Positions 1 to 9,245 of a stretch of 64,000 nucleotides of DNA are shown piece by piece. Position 1 is the stretch's first letter; every line of letters starts with the position of its first letter. A program made the position numbers and the translations under genes. Under the pieces are notes generated by a model. The model searched no databases. It was not told the origin of the DNA and worked only from the letters and a program-made list of their open reading frames with translations. Source of the DNA: Nostoc sp. FACHB-110 (GTDB lineage: Bacteria > Cyanobacteriota > Cyanobacteriia > Cyanobacteriales > Nostocaceae); the NCBI RefSeq assembly GCF_014697425.1, contig NZ_JACJRU010000018.1, forward strand, positions 62,001 to 126,000, read 5' to 3'.

Positions 1-445
1 TATGGTCTTGGTAGAAAGCACAAGCATCTTGAGTTAGGGGGTCAAGAAGGCGACCTAGGCTAGACCAACTTTTGCCATAAATAGAATGAGCATGAGCCGC
101 AGCTACCACCTCAGGTCTAGCTGCATGAATTTGGGAATGAATCGCAAAAGCAGCCCGATTTACTAAGCGATCGCCTATAATAACCTCACCTTCTTGATTG
201 ACTAAAATTAAGTCACTAACTCGGATTAAACCAAAGTGCATCCCAAAAGGATTCACCCAAAAGTGTTCTGGTGTTTCCGGGTCGCGTGCTGTAATATGAC
301 CAGCAATCCCTTCATCGAAACCATAGCGAGAAAATAAACGCAATGCGGCTGTTAATCTCTGTTTACGGTGCAGACGTTCCTCTTCCAAAGATGTAAAACT
401 TGGAGGCTGGTGCGCATTTGGCTTTTGTACAGGTATTGCTTGCAT
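1..445 (-). CDS. Class II aldolase/adducin family protein (3' end cut by window)
   Basis: The reverse strand from the ATG at 445 stays open to the window edge (148 codons). The protein has an N-terminal stretch rich in charged residues, then RLFSRYGFDEGIAGHITARD, NPFGMHFG, and AAAHAHSIYGKSW. The last piece, with its HAH motif, matches the zinc-binding region of class II aldolase/adducin proteins, which act on small sugar phosphates or related aldehydes. The substrate cannot be told. The C-terminal part lies outside the window. It is divergent from the M42 peptidase gene with only 55 bases between the starts, so the two promoters must overlap. Confidence 0.8.
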   Translation of the reverse strand, partial: MQAIPVQKPNAHQPPSFTSLEEERLHRKQRLTAALRLFSRYGFDEGIAGHITARDPETPEHFWVNPFGMHFGLIRVSDLILVNQEGEVIIGDRLVNRAAFAIHSQIHAARPEVVAAAHAHSIYGKSWSSLGRLLDPLTQDACAFYQDH

Positions 446-500
446 AATATTTTGAGATTGTGTGATGGTAAATACATATATTTATACTCATTGTCATTGA

Positions 501-1544
501 ATGTCGGATTACGATCAGCTATTTAAAATTATTGAAGAATTGGTGATGCTCCATTCACCTAGTGGTGTAGAAGCAGAGATTAATCAATTTTTGCTACAGG
601 AGTTTGCCGCTTTGGGTGTAGAAGTTTGGAGCGATCGCGCTGACAATATTATTGCTAAAATTCCTGGAAAAGATTCTAGTAAAGCGATCGCGATTACTGC
701 ACACAAAGATGAAATTGGCGCAATTGTCAAAAATATTGGTGAAGACGGACGTGTAGAAGTTCGCAAACTAGGCGGTGCTTTTCCTTGGGTATATGGTGAA
801 GGCGTGGTGGACTTATTAGGAGACAACAAAACCATCAGTGGTATTCTCAGCTTTGGTTCTCGCCACGTTTCCCACGAATCACCGCAAAAAGTTCAGCAAG
901 AAGACACACCTGTAAAATGGGAAAATGCCTGGATTGAAACTAAACTTACCACCGCTGAACTAGAAGCCGCAGGTATTCGTCCGGGAACGAGAATGGTAGT
1001 GGGTAAGCACCGTAAACGTCCCATTCGCCTCAACAATCACATTGCTAGTTACACTTTAGACAACAAAGCTTCCGTAGCTATTCTTTTAGCCTTAGCCCAA
1101 AGAGTAAAGCAACCAGCCTGTGATGTTTACCTAGTAGCATCAGCCAAAGAAGAAGTCGGAGCCATTGGCGCACTATTTTTTACCCAAAACCAAAGTTTAG
1201 ATGCTTTGATTGCTTTAGAAATTTGTCCCCTCTCACCAGAATACCCCATTGAAGATGGCGAAAGCCCTGTGTTGCTTTGCCAAGATGCTTACGGTATCTA
1301 TGATGAAGCCTTAAATGGGCAATTGTGTCGTTGTGCCAAGCAACTAGATATAAATTTACAACTAACTATTCTCAGCAGTTTTGGCAGCGATGCTTCCATT
1401 GCCATGAAATTTGGTCATGTGGGACGCGCCGCTTGTTTGGCCTTTCCCACACAAAACACCCACGGTTACGAAATTGCCCATTTAGGTGCGATCGCTAACT
1501 GTATTAATCTATTAACAGCCTTTTGTAAAACCACAACAGCATAA
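501..1544 (+). CDS. M42 family metallopeptidase (glutamyl aminopeptidase/endoglucanase-like)
   Basis: A 347-residue cytoplasmic protein of normal length for peptidase family M42, which are co-catalytic metal aminopeptidases that trim short peptides. The expected motifs are visible in order: AHKDEIGA (first metal His and the Asp-Glu), LDNKAS (bridging Asp), ASAKEEVGAIGA (catalytic and metal Glu pair), LEICP, and a final NTHGYEIAH supplying the last His. No signal peptide is seen. Some members are annotated as cellulase M, but peptidase activity is the better established role. The stop codon ends one base before the 3' end of the convergent tRNA gene. Confidence 0.88.
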   Translation: MSDYDQLFKIIEELVMLHSPSGVEAEINQFLLQEFAALGVEVWSDRADNIIAKIPGKDSSKAIAITAHKDEIGAIVKNIGEDGRVEVRKLGGAFPWVYGEGVVDLLGDNKTISGILSFGSRHVSHESPQKVQQEDTPVKWENAWIETKLTTAELEAAGIRPGTRMVVGKHRKRPIRLNNHIASYTLDNKASVAILLALAQRVKQPACDVYLVASAKEEVGAIGALFFTQNQSLDALIALEICPLSPEYPIEDGESPVLLCQDAYGIYDEALNGQLCRCAKQLDINLQLTILSSFGSDASIAMKFGHVGRAACLAFPTQNTHGYEIAHLGAIANCINLLTAFCKTTTA

Positions 1545-1616
1545 AGCCGATGACGGGATTTGAACCCGTGGCCTGCTGATTACGAATCAGCTGCTCTACC
1601 ACTGAGCCACATCGGC
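1545..1616 (-). tRNA. tRNA-Thr (anticodon CGU)
   Basis: The reverse strand folds into a full cloverleaf. It has a 7-bp acceptor stem GCCGATG/CATCGGC, a D arm with GGCTCAGTGGTAGAGC, an anticodon stem GCTGA/TCAGC around loop TTCGTAA (anticodon CGT, complementary to 1582-1584), and a T arm GGGTTCAAATCCC. The discriminator base is T at 1545 and CCA is not encoded. It reads ACG threonine codons. The 3' end lies directly against the stop codon of the convergent peptidase gene. Confidence 0.96.
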
Positions 1617-1649
1617 ATACACGAAAAGAAATTATAGCATTATTTATAT

Positions 1650-1907
1650 ATGGTAGAACAAAATCCTAAAACCCGCCTGAGTAAACAACAGTATGCCCGC
1701 TTAAAAGCAGAGATAAACACTCCTTACCGGGGTTTGCGGCAATTTATTTACATCGGTGTTGGTGCTTCTAGTTTCATTGGTGCATTCGTCTTCTTTTTTC
1801 GCGTCCTGGCTGGTAGAGATATTGACAGCAGCCTACCGAATTTAATGTTGCAATTAGGTCTTGTAGCTTTGATAGTTTTTCTGTGGCGTTGGGAGCAACG
1901 TCGATAG
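1650..1907 (+). CDS. DUF3493 family low-molecular-weight membrane protein
   Basis: An 85-residue protein starting MVEQNPKTRLSKQQYARLKA, followed by a conserved TPYRGLRQFIYIG segment and two predicted membrane helices (about residues 33-54 and 62-80), ending in basic WRWEQRR. The layout matches the DUF3493 family of cyanobacteria and chloroplasts, which has no assigned function. Its thylakoid or plasma membrane location is inferred from the helices only. Confidence 0.75.
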   Translation: MVEQNPKTRLSKQQYARLKAEINTPYRGLRQFIYIGVGASSFIGAFVFFFRVLAGRDIDSSLPNLMLQLGLVALIVFLWRWEQRR

Positions 1908-2299
1908 TAAGAAACAAAGTGCTGCTAAATTCCCGCAAATAAAGAGTGAAGTACACAATTGAGTTCTCAGAAGTTAGGCGGAGAGTCTATTTTCCCTCCT
2001 GAATTCTGCTATAACTTTTTTGCGTCAATCTTTAGAGCAACGGTGAAGTAGTATTAGGTGCTATGAGGCTTTAATATATCTTCATATAATTTAAATAACT
2101 TTATGTATTGACATAATTCGCAACATAAAGAGAGAAAACATAAAAAAAATATTAGGAATTCAGGAAAATGAAAAATTTCTGAGAAACTGGAAATTGTTCA
2201 AACGGAGTCAGCCAATATAAAGACTCTGACTATAAATACATACATTCAATGGGGTCAACTATTTTTAAAGACCCTTACTTTAAGAAAACTTGTACTATA
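1908..2299. other. Non-coding interval, AT-rich
   Basis: About 390 bases between the DUF3493 gene and a strong terminator hairpin. No open reading frame with coding character is seen on either strand. A TTGACA box at 2107 has no good -10 partner at normal spacing, so I do not call a promoter. A small RNA ending at the hairpin is possible but not supported by any recognised family. Confidence 0.5.
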
Positions 2300-2335
2300 A
2301 AAAGTGCCAAGACTAGCAACTAGCTTGGCACTTTT
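2300..2335. terminator. Bidirectional intrinsic terminator hairpin
   Basis: A perfect 12-bp inverted repeat AAAAGTGCCAAG / CTTGGCACTTTT surrounds a 12-base loop. It is flanked by T-rich tracts in both directions, so it can work for both strands. On the minus strand it is the first terminator after the S-layer-homology gene, but a MITE now lies between that stop codon and the hairpin. On the plus strand it would end transcripts from the DUF3493 side. Confidence 0.8.
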
Positions 2336-2358
2336 CATTTTATTACCAGAGAACTACT

Positions 2359-2502
2359 TAGGACTTACGCACAAAGATTATCTGTGGAGATTGGGTGTAA
2401 GGGTATGGGGTGTAAGGATTTTGAATCAGTACACCTCTATACCCCTGAACCCCTACACCCTCGCTAAAACCCTTGATTTTTCGTTTTGATGCGTAAGTCC
2501 TA
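2359..2502 (+). mobile_element. MITE copy 1 (144 bp, TAGGACTTACGCA terminal inverted repeats)
   Basis: The element is bounded by perfect 13-bp inverted repeats, TAGGACTTACGCA at 2359 and TGCGTAAGTCCTA ending at 2502. Just inside are CAAAGATTATCTGTGGAGA on the left and a CCTTGATTTTTCGTTTTGA segment on the right. The centre holds variable GTGTAAGGG/CTACACCC-type short repeats. The same ends and inner segments recur inverted at 14239-14365. It has no coding capacity, so it must be mobilised in trans if at all. It ends on the base before the stop codon of the neighbouring minus-strand gene. Confidence 0.82.
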
Positions 2503-4179
2503 TTACTGAACAGTCACTAAATATGGAGAGGTAATTGGTTGAGCGCGTCCCGCATTAACTAGGGCTTGGTAAACAAAAGCCGCTACTTCGGCTCTAGTTG
2601 CTTGACGATTTGGCTCTAGCTGCTTAACTGTAGGATAGTTAATTACTAATTGCCTAGAGGTAGCAGCTGCAACTGGGGCTGTCGCATAGTTAGGAATTTG
2701 GGCAGCATCATTATAAAAACTCAGCACATTCTCAGTAGCAGCAGTTAAACCTAAACCATTTGCTAAAGCCACCAGTGCTTGTACTCGCGGAATTTGTTGC
2801 TGTGGTTTAAACGTACCATCGGGATAGCCGGAGACAAACTGGCTTTGATAAGCAGATTTAATTGCCGTAGCCGCCCAAAAATTGCTCGGTACATCTTTAA
2901 AAGAAATAGCCGCACGTTTATTTGTGGGGTTTAAAGCTTTGGTGACAATGGTAGCAAATTGGGCGCGAGTTACAGGGTCATTAGGCTTAAATGTACCATC
3001 AGGAAAGCCAGCAATAATTTGTTGTGAGGCTAACGCTTCGATGTAAGTTTTTGCCCAATAACCTGTGGGTACATCTTTAAAGGCAGTCGCGCCACCTGTT
3101 GGTGGTTCAACTACTGCGGCCACAAAATCTACTTGTCCAAAGATTTTTTTCTGATCAACATCATTACCAACAGCAACTATGGTAGTGGTCTTAGTGGCGT
3201 TATTGACATCGTAGCGAGTGTTACCGCGGATGAGATTACCGCCAGGACTTTCATTTGTTCCCAAGTCAGGTTGAGCAGAGGTAATGGCGACGACTCCATC
3301 TCGCTTGTTACTCTGAATCACATTTTTCCGCAGTACGGGTTTAGCAGAATCAGAGATAAATAAACCATCTTGATTTTGAATGATTTGGTTGCCTTCGACT
3401 AACGTTGTAGAAGTTCCGCCGATCGCTAAACCAAAACCTGTATCTTGGAATAAGTTATTTCGCACTTCACCTTGAGCGGCTTTGGTAAGAGAAATCCCAT
3501 TACCTTTATTTTGGATAAAGACATTACCCTCGATTTTGGGACTACTTGTACCTGTAACAAAAACGCCCTCTCTACCATTGTTGGTAAAAGTGCTGTTTTG
3601 AATAGTGGGATTAGTAGATTCAACCCAAATCCCAGTACCGCGTTGTGTCGGGTTAGTAACAGTAATACCTGCGATCGTGGTATTGTTGTCAGCCAAGATA
3701 GTAATTTCTTGTCTGGCAAAAGTCCGACTGGTGTAGAATCCTGAACCTGTAATCACCACTCCTTGGCCTTTTGTGGCTTCATCACCTTGTAGTGTTACGC
3801 CTGATTTCAGCAACAGAGGGAATGTTTCACCGGACTCTTGGTTGTAATTTCCCGGAGCCAGCCGAATAGTTGTACCTGGTTGAGCTTGAGTCAGTGCAAA
3901 GGCAATAGTTTTATAAGGTGCGGTTGCGCTAGTACCAGCAGTAGGATTATCTTGTCCTGTTGCTGGGTTGACGTAAACCACGTTAGCTGTAGCCGGAGCT
4001 TGCGCCACCACATTTGGCGCAGCACCAGCATTGGCTGTACTAGTCAACAACGTCGAACCAGTAGCAGCAACTAACAAAGCTGTCAGTCCGACTCCCAAGG
4101 ATAAAGTAAATCCGAGGTTCTTTCTAGAAAGAGAGTATATATTTTTTGTGGAAGAAAAATGAAAACCTTGATGTTTCAT
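2503..4179 (-). CDS. DUF1565/right-handed beta-helix protein with three SLH domains
   Basis: A 558-residue exported protein. Residues 1 to about 51 form a long signal peptide ending in TSTANA. Residues 65-330 are a DUF1565-type beta-helix starting VYVNPATGQDNPTAGTSAT with repeated short strands such as NPTIQNSTFTNNGREGVFV. After a short linker come three S-layer homology repeats. Two are clear (FKDVPTGYWAKTYIEAL...GFPDGTFKPND, FKDVPSNFWAATAIKSA...GYPDGTFKP) and the third is more divergent (FYNDAAQIPNYATAPVAAA). SLH domains bind cell-wall polymers, so the protein is likely anchored at the outer cell surface with the helix exposed, perhaps binding or cutting polysaccharide. No catalytic residues can be assigned. 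It is transcribed alone, and its 3' UTR contains the MITE. Confidence 0.88.
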   Translation of the reverse strand: MKHQGFHFSSTKNIYSLSRKNLGFTLSLGVGLTALLVAATGSTLLTSTANAGAAPNVVAQAPATANVVYVNPATGQDNPTAGTSATAPYKTIAFALTQAQPGTTIRLAPGNYNQESGETFPLLLKSGVTLQGDEATKGQGVVITGSGFYTSRTFARQEITILADNNTTIAGITVTNPTQRGTGIWVESTNPTIQNSTFTNNGREGVFVTGTSSPKIEGNVFIQNKGNGISLTKAAQGEVRNNLFQDTGFGLAIGGTSTTLVEGNQIIQNQDGLFISDSAKPVLRKNVIQSNKRDGVVAITSAQPDLGTNESPGGNLIRGNTRYDVNNATKTTTIVAVGNDVDQKKIFGQVDFVAAVVEPPTGGATAFKDVPTGYWAKTYIEALASQQIIAGFPDGTFKPNDPVTRAQFATIVTKALNPTNKRAAISFKDVPSNFWAATAIKSAYQSQFVSGYPDGTFKPQQQIPRVQALVALANGLGLTAATENVLSFYNDAAQIPNYATAPVAAATSRQLVINYPTVKQLEPNRQATRAEVAAFVYQALVNAGRAQPITSPYLVTVQ

Positions 4180-6126
4180 TTTTGTGTCTGTGATGTACTG
4201 AATTATAGTTGGTCAAAAAAGGGCAAATGTGACAGCTATGTAACTGCCCAACCCAAGCAAAACTATAACGGATGACTAGCAAATAATCAGCGAAGTTTCG
4301 CAATCAGATACGTAAATAAACAATTGCGCCGAGAATTTCCGGAATTTTTCTTCTGGGAACTTCCAGAAATTCAATTATTTGACCATCAAAGATAGTGGAC
4401 AAGAATCTTTTTCTTGGCTCACGCCAGTTCCTGCAAGGGAACCCAAGCAACGCAATGGCTCCCCCTAGAGGTACTTTGACTTATTCTTGCCTATCCTGGT
4501 GTGCGATCGCTATATTTGTAACGACTGTGTATCGCAATCAGCTTTGATTTGTCAACTTATTTGTGAAAGTAACGAACAAAAACAGAAAGTGTACTGAGTT
4601 TTTTCAATCAAATCAGAGTCCTGTATAGTTGCAAAACTCACATAACATTAAATTTTCAAAATATAGGCATCTAATTTGCTTATTGAAATTAATTGCTGAG
4701 GGAAGCAATAAGTAAAAAGGAATAAAGGTACACTGAGTTTTTCCCAAATCAAATATGAGTTCTATATATTCCATCTTGATCAGGATTGAGTATATGTTAG
4801 GAACTTACAGAAAATATCCAATTTTAGAGAGTGTATTTTTCTTGTTCTCCCTGCTCAATGTCTACACACTCTACGGTCTGTGTATGTGTAAGCCTTAACG
4901 CGCCAAAAGCTTTGCTTGACAAGTGTTACGCATTAATCTAACACTTGCTACTACGTGTATTTCCAAAATCCAATAAGTGTCCTATAGGCAAACTTTATCA
5001 GTATTGAGTATATATTAATTCCTCGGGTTAGACTTGCCATTAGCTGTTATTTGTGTCTCACAAAAATTGCCGCATCAAAGCAGATGAACATAGCAGTCTA
5101 AGTAGGTTTTATCAACAATGCTACTACTTAGGTTCTCAGCTTATTTGAAATAACAAACACAATTGCATATGCCAACTTTATTATCAGAAAACCAAGGCTG
5201 GGAGAAACTAAATTACCAGATTACACAAATATTGAGCAATCATAATATTTTTTAATTAAAAGTGCTAATATAAAACCAGTTCTCTCTCTAGCATTAGCCA
5301 CAACAATGAAAAAGTTTGCATTCACGAATGCTGAACATCTCAAAGCATTTGTGAACGGGAATGCTTTTGATTGTAGCAATGCGATCGCAGCGCTCCATTA
5401 ATTTCAGATTTGGCTGTTACTGTTTTTGCCATCCTCACAAAAATTCACAGACTCATGTGAGAGATGCACTCAACAAGTGATAAAATGTGGTGTTTTTACC
5501 CCAAAAGAGCCAAGTAGTTAGCCAAACTGGTGCTGAACTACCTCATTGAAAAGCACAAACCAGCTAAACATAGGTAATTTTGGATAATTACTAACTAAAA
5601 GTTTACAAAAAGCAGTAAATTTGTGAATGATAGTTTAGTTAACCCCTGCGGTCATCGGGAAGCTGTTCTGAAGAAAACTTCTCTAAACCTAGACGAAGTT
5701 TGAGAGTTGGAGTAGTAATAGGTAAAATCAGCCACTAGTCTATTGGTACAATTCATTGCTACCAAAAAAAGGCTACGGCTATGAGATTGCCATTGCTTTA
5801 CCTAAAATCTAAGTTAAGTCCAAGCATTGACATCTAGCGATCGCGTCCGTAACTAACTTAATTTAGTATAAAAACCTGACCAGTATAATCTCAGTATCAA
5901 TCGCTTTGATACTTAAATCCGAATTTATATTGAAAATCAGGTCGGATGAAGACAGCCCAAGGGTAAAGCCAGATGTATCACACATCAATAACTATATTCA
6001 GATAGGAGTAGGAAAAATCTAAAATAGATATTAAATTGGAAAAAACAACGACCATCGACAACCATCAGTCCATTTTATTTTCGCCAAAGCGTCGCCAGGT
6101 TGTTACCAGTGCTGAAACAAGATTAC
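4180..6126. other. Long non-coding region upstream of sasA
   Basis: Nearly 2 kb without a convincing gene. It is AT-rich with several hairpins. The arms CAAGTGTTA (4920-4928) and TAACACTTG (4939-4947) pair perfectly, and GTTCC/GGAAC occurs near 4430. It also holds three diverged direct repeats (4586-5018). A 31-codon frame at 5306-5401 (MKKFAFTNAEHL...) overlaps two small palindromes and has no ribosome binding site, so I do not call it. The sasA promoter must lie in the right-hand part. A decayed gene or an unannotated RNA cannot be excluded. Confidence 0.6.
4586..5018. repeat. Three diverged direct repeats
   Basis: Copy A (about 4586-4632) and copy B (4724-4799) share ACTGAGTTTTT...AATCAAAT followed by GAGT-CTATA. 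Copy B and copy C (4963-5018) share AATCxAATAxG, then a CTATA core and ATCAGxATTGAGTATATxTTA. The copies are spaced about 140 and 240 bases apart and align only with substitutions and small gaps. They look like an old duplication in non-coding DNA and are not a CRISPR array. Confidence 0.5.
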
Positions 6127-7314
6127 ATGCAAGTTTCTCAGGATCAGCCTAATTATTTTGAGGCTCCTCTCCAGTTATTGTTATTTGTTGATGGACGGCC
6201 TAAGTCTCGCCAACAAGTACAGCGCATCCGTGCTTACTTAAAAGAATTGCAGGCTGAGTATAAATTTGAACTTCAAATTATCGATGTCGGTCAACAACCA
6301 TATCTGGCAGAACATTTTAAATTAGTTGCTACACCAGCTTTAATCAAAATCCATCCCGAACCACGACAAGTGCTTGCGGGAAGCAATATCATTGCTCAGT
6401 TAAAGAACTGGTGGCCACGTTGGCAAACTGCTGTCGATGCGTACTTAAAATTACAAGAAGATTTTCAAGAGCGTATAGATGATAACGGTCGAGTTTCGCC
6501 AGCTAAATCAACAATTACGTCTGTAGCTGTTTCTGCGGAACTAATTAGACTCTCAGACGAAATTTTTAACTTGAAGCAAGAAAAAGAGAAGCTGCAAGAA
6601 CAGTTGCAATTTAAAGATAGAGTCATTGCGATGTTAGCCCATGACTTGCGTAACCCACTGACAGCAGCAGCCATCGCTATTGAGACTTTACAAGCAAATT
6701 ACAATTCGGAAACTGGTGAATTTCAGCGATTAAAACCGACAATGACGGCGCACTTGCTCAAGCAAGCTCGGACTCAAACCAAGATAATTGATCGGTTAAT
6801 TGCTGACCTTTTGCAGGTAGGGCGAGGTAGTGATAAAGAATTTCCCATTGTACCGCAAAGAATTGACCTAGGACAACTCTGCTTAGAAGTACTAGAGGAA
6901 TTAGGCGATCGTTACCTAGCTAAATCCCAAATCCTCGAAACAGATATTCCCAAAGACTTACCCAGCGTCTATGCTGATCCAGAACGCATCCGCCAAGTTA
7001 TAGTCAATTTATTAGACAATGCAATTAAATATACCCCAGCAGGTGGCAAAATTAGCGTAGCTGGATTACATCGCACCACCCAAAAAGTTCAATTCAGTGT
7101 AGGCGACACTGGGCCTGGTATTCCCCTAGAAAGTCGTGACCTGATTTTTGAAAATCACTTCCGCCTTCAACGAGACGAAGCTACAGAAGGATATGGTATT
7201 GGTCTTTGTTTGTGTCAACGGATTATTCGCGCGCATTACGGTCAAATTTGGGTAGATTCTAATACAACTGGCGGTGCGTGGTTTCACTTTACCTTACCTG
7301 TGTACCCCTTTTAA
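6127..7314 (+). CDS. sasA: Adaptive-response/circadian sensory histidine kinase SasA
   Basis: SasA is the histidine kinase that reads the KaiC clock and phosphorylates RpaA to drive rhythmic gene expression. Residues 10-100 form the KaiB-like sensory domain (LLLFVDGRPKSRQQVQRIRA...LVATPALIKIHPEPRQVLAG). After a coiled linker comes the dimerisation box MLAHDLRNPLTA with phospho-acceptor His near residue 172. The ATPase domain follows, with N-box VNLLDNAIKYTP, G1 GDTGPGIP and G2 GYGIGLCLCQ. I chose the ATG at 6127 (395 residues, MQVSQDQPNYFE). In-frame TTG (6100) and GTG (6109) codons upstream are possible, and no strong ribosome binding site decides between them. The gene is convergent with a GGDEF regulator with no gap. 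No kai genes are in the window. Confidence 0.93.
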   Translation: MQVSQDQPNYFEAPLQLLLFVDGRPKSRQQVQRIRAYLKELQAEYKFELQIIDVGQQPYLAEHFKLVATPALIKIHPEPRQVLAGSNIIAQLKNWWPRWQTAVDAYLKLQEDFQERIDDNGRVSPAKSTITSVAVSAELIRLSDEIFNLKQEKEKLQEQLQFKDRVIAMLAHDLRNPLTAAAIAIETLQANYNSETGEFQRLKPTMTAHLLKQARTQTKIIDRLIADLLQVGRGSDKEFPIVPQRIDLGQLCLEVLEELGDRYLAKSQILETDIPKDLPSVYADPERIRQVIVNLLDNAIKYTPAGGKISVAGLHRTTQKVQFSVGDTGPGIPLESRDLIFENHFRLQRDEATEGYGIGLCLCQRIIRAHYGQIWVDSNTTGGAWFHFTLPVYPF

Positions 7315-8337
7315 TTACCTCAAAATAATTCGATTCCGTCCTTCCGCTTTAGCTCTGTACAGTGCCTTATCTGCTGCCACAATTAAATCCGAAGGTGAAG
7401 ACTCCCAAGTTGGAACCAAAGTTGCTACTCCCAGACTCAAGGTAACATAGTCACTGATAGCCGAAGCATCATGAACAATGTGTAAATTTTGTACCCCAGT
7501 TTGCATCGCTGTGGCCACATAAAACGCGCCAGAAGCATGAGTATTGGGCATAATTACAGCAAATTCTTCTCCACCATAACGTGCTACCAAATCGTGATGC
7601 TTTTGTGCGTTCTTGCTTAAAACAGCACCAACTTTTTGTAAGCACACATCTCCAGCTGGGTGGCCGTACCTATCATTATAAAATTTAAAATAATCAATAT
7701 CACATAAAATCAACGACAATGGACATCCTTCTTGAGCTAAATTGATCCATTGAGCATTCAGATATTCATCAAAACGGCGGCGGTTAGCAAGACCAGTTAA
7801 ACCATCCACATTAGCAAGTTGTTGCAAAGCTAAGTTAGCTGCTTCTAATTGTTTGTAGACTTGAGCCTGTTGTAACAGACGACGTAAACGTTGGCGTAAA
7901 ACTGCCCAATGAATTGGTTTGGTAACATAATCAGATGCCCCTGCTTCAAAAGCGCGGTCTACAGACTCTGCATCATCCAAACTAGTGATCATCAATATTG
8001 GTGTACGTCCCCATAGCTTAGAAATGACCGTGCTACCTGAAGCAGAGTCTGTATCTAAATTAGCGAGCGCTGACATCAAATTATTTCGAGCAATTTGTAG
8101 TAACTGTTTACAACAAGTAAAACCATCCATTACAGGCATGATTGCATCTAGCAGCACTATATCTGGCTTAACAGTTTCATAAGCATCTAAACACTGCTTG
8201 CCATCTGTGACCTCAACCACTCGATAGCCTTCCTGTTCCATAGCTTCACGCAACAACACGCGGATGGTCTTATCATCATCAGCCACCAGAATTACCGGAG
8301 GTTGTTTAGAAAGAGAAAATGGGCTTATGCCAGACAT
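7315..8337 (-). CDS. Response regulator with C-terminal GGDEF (diguanylate cyclase)
   Basis: A PleD-like two-domain protein. The receiver domain (VILVADDDKTIRVLL, phospho-acceptor in DIVLLDAIMPVMDG, Lys in DYVTKPI) carries an unusual insertion of about 25 residues before PILMITS. The GGDEF domain has DGLTGLANRR, the Mg-binding CDIDYFKFYNDRYGH and an intact active loop ARYGGEEF, so it should make cyclic di-GMP. The product-inhibition site usually reads RxxD five residues before the loop. Here it reads KHHD, so feedback inhibition may be weakened. The start at 8337 (MSGISPFS) is preferred because the receiver begins soon after. An upstream ATG at 8403 would add 22 residues of no clear role. Confidence 0.9.
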   Translation of the reverse strand: MSGISPFSLSKQPPVILVADDDKTIRVLLREAMEQEGYRVVEVTDGKQCLDAYETVKPDIVLLDAIMPVMDGFTCCKQLLQIARNNLMSALANLDTDSASGSTVISKLWGRTPILMITSLDDAESVDRAFEAGASDYVTKPIHWAVLRQRLRRLLQQAQVYKQLEAANLALQQLANVDGLTGLANRRRFDEYLNAQWINLAQEGCPLSLILCDIDYFKFYNDRYGHPAGDVCLQKVGAVLSKNAQKHHDLVARYGGEEFAVIMPNTHASGAFYVATAMQTGVQNLHIVHDASAISDYVTLSLGVATLVPTWESSPSDLIVAADKALYRAKAEGRNRIILR

Positions 8338-9245
8338 GAATTGCGTTCCACTGAAAATAAGATTATCGGGGACGGTAAGAAAGAGAAAGTTTTGATTGCA
8401 CAACCAAAATTTTTAAAAGTAAGTTTTTGTGACGGTATACACAAGCTTACTCAAGGTATATGAAATAATCAGCATGAATTTAAGCAATTGACTGGTATTG
8501 ACAAGTTGGAAAAATTTAAGATTATTTGACTGTTGAAAAACTGGCTATTGATGTGGCGATCGCTTAAGAATTTGCTTAAGCTAAGAATTGGCAGTATCAA
8601 ACTACTTGACGGCACAATCCAATTTTGTAAGACCACCGAGCATTCAATCAGCCACAACCTAACGAATTGGAGATAATTACGTTCCATAGCAATCTACTGA
8701 AAAGCCGACAGCAATGTTGAGTTGCTTAGGTTTAATTTTGAGAGAAAATCTTATGTTTATCTTTCCCTAGCGATCAACTGTAATTACTATTTTTGGTAAA
8801 ACTTCAAATTTATACCACAATTATTTTGTAATTACGTGACTTTAGACACATCCCCAGTAGCTTCTCAACCACAATCAAATCGTCCTCAAAACCTAACTAA
8901 GACTCAACTTGAGAATTGCTAGATACCCAAATATTTACCTCTTGGATGCACATTTGTTTCTGTGTCATTAGAGAAAAATTACATAAATTCCATGAGGCTA
9001 ATATCAAGCTATGTAAGAAACTTGATTCTTGAGATCCTGTGGAGATGGAAAACTCCGTAAAATTTCTTATCAAAAAATTAAACCCTAATATTTACTCAAA
9101 TAAAATAAGTATATACTGCTAATAAATATTGATTTTCGTCTTAAACTAAAATATATCAAGGTTAAATTTCATTAAAGTTACTTATTGTCAAATTTCTCTC
9201 TTTAATTTAAAAATACCCTCAAAATAAATCAACAAAAATCATCAA
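8338..9245. other. Intergenic region without recognised features
   Basis: About 900 bases between two genes read in opposite directions away from it, so both promoters should lie here. The sequence is AT-rich. A 72-codon minus-strand frame at 8469-8687 has no ribosome binding site, no coding-like composition and no family match that I know. I see no RNA gene or clear repeat. Confidence 0.5.

Noticed and set aside
2359..2502. Repeated GTGTAAGG/CTACACCC units considered as a CRISPR array
   Set aside because: Units are 7-10 bases, not separated by unique spacers, and lie inside a MITE with terminal inverted repeats.
5306..5401. 31-codon frame MKKFAFTNAEHL... in the region upstream of sasA
   Set aside because: No ribosome binding site, overlaps small palindromes, and no recognisable protein family; not called as a gene.
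8469..8687. 72-codon minus-strand frame in the gap before the CRR7-like gene
   Set aside because: Biased composition of Leu/Ser/Asn from AT-rich DNA, no ribosome binding site, no family.
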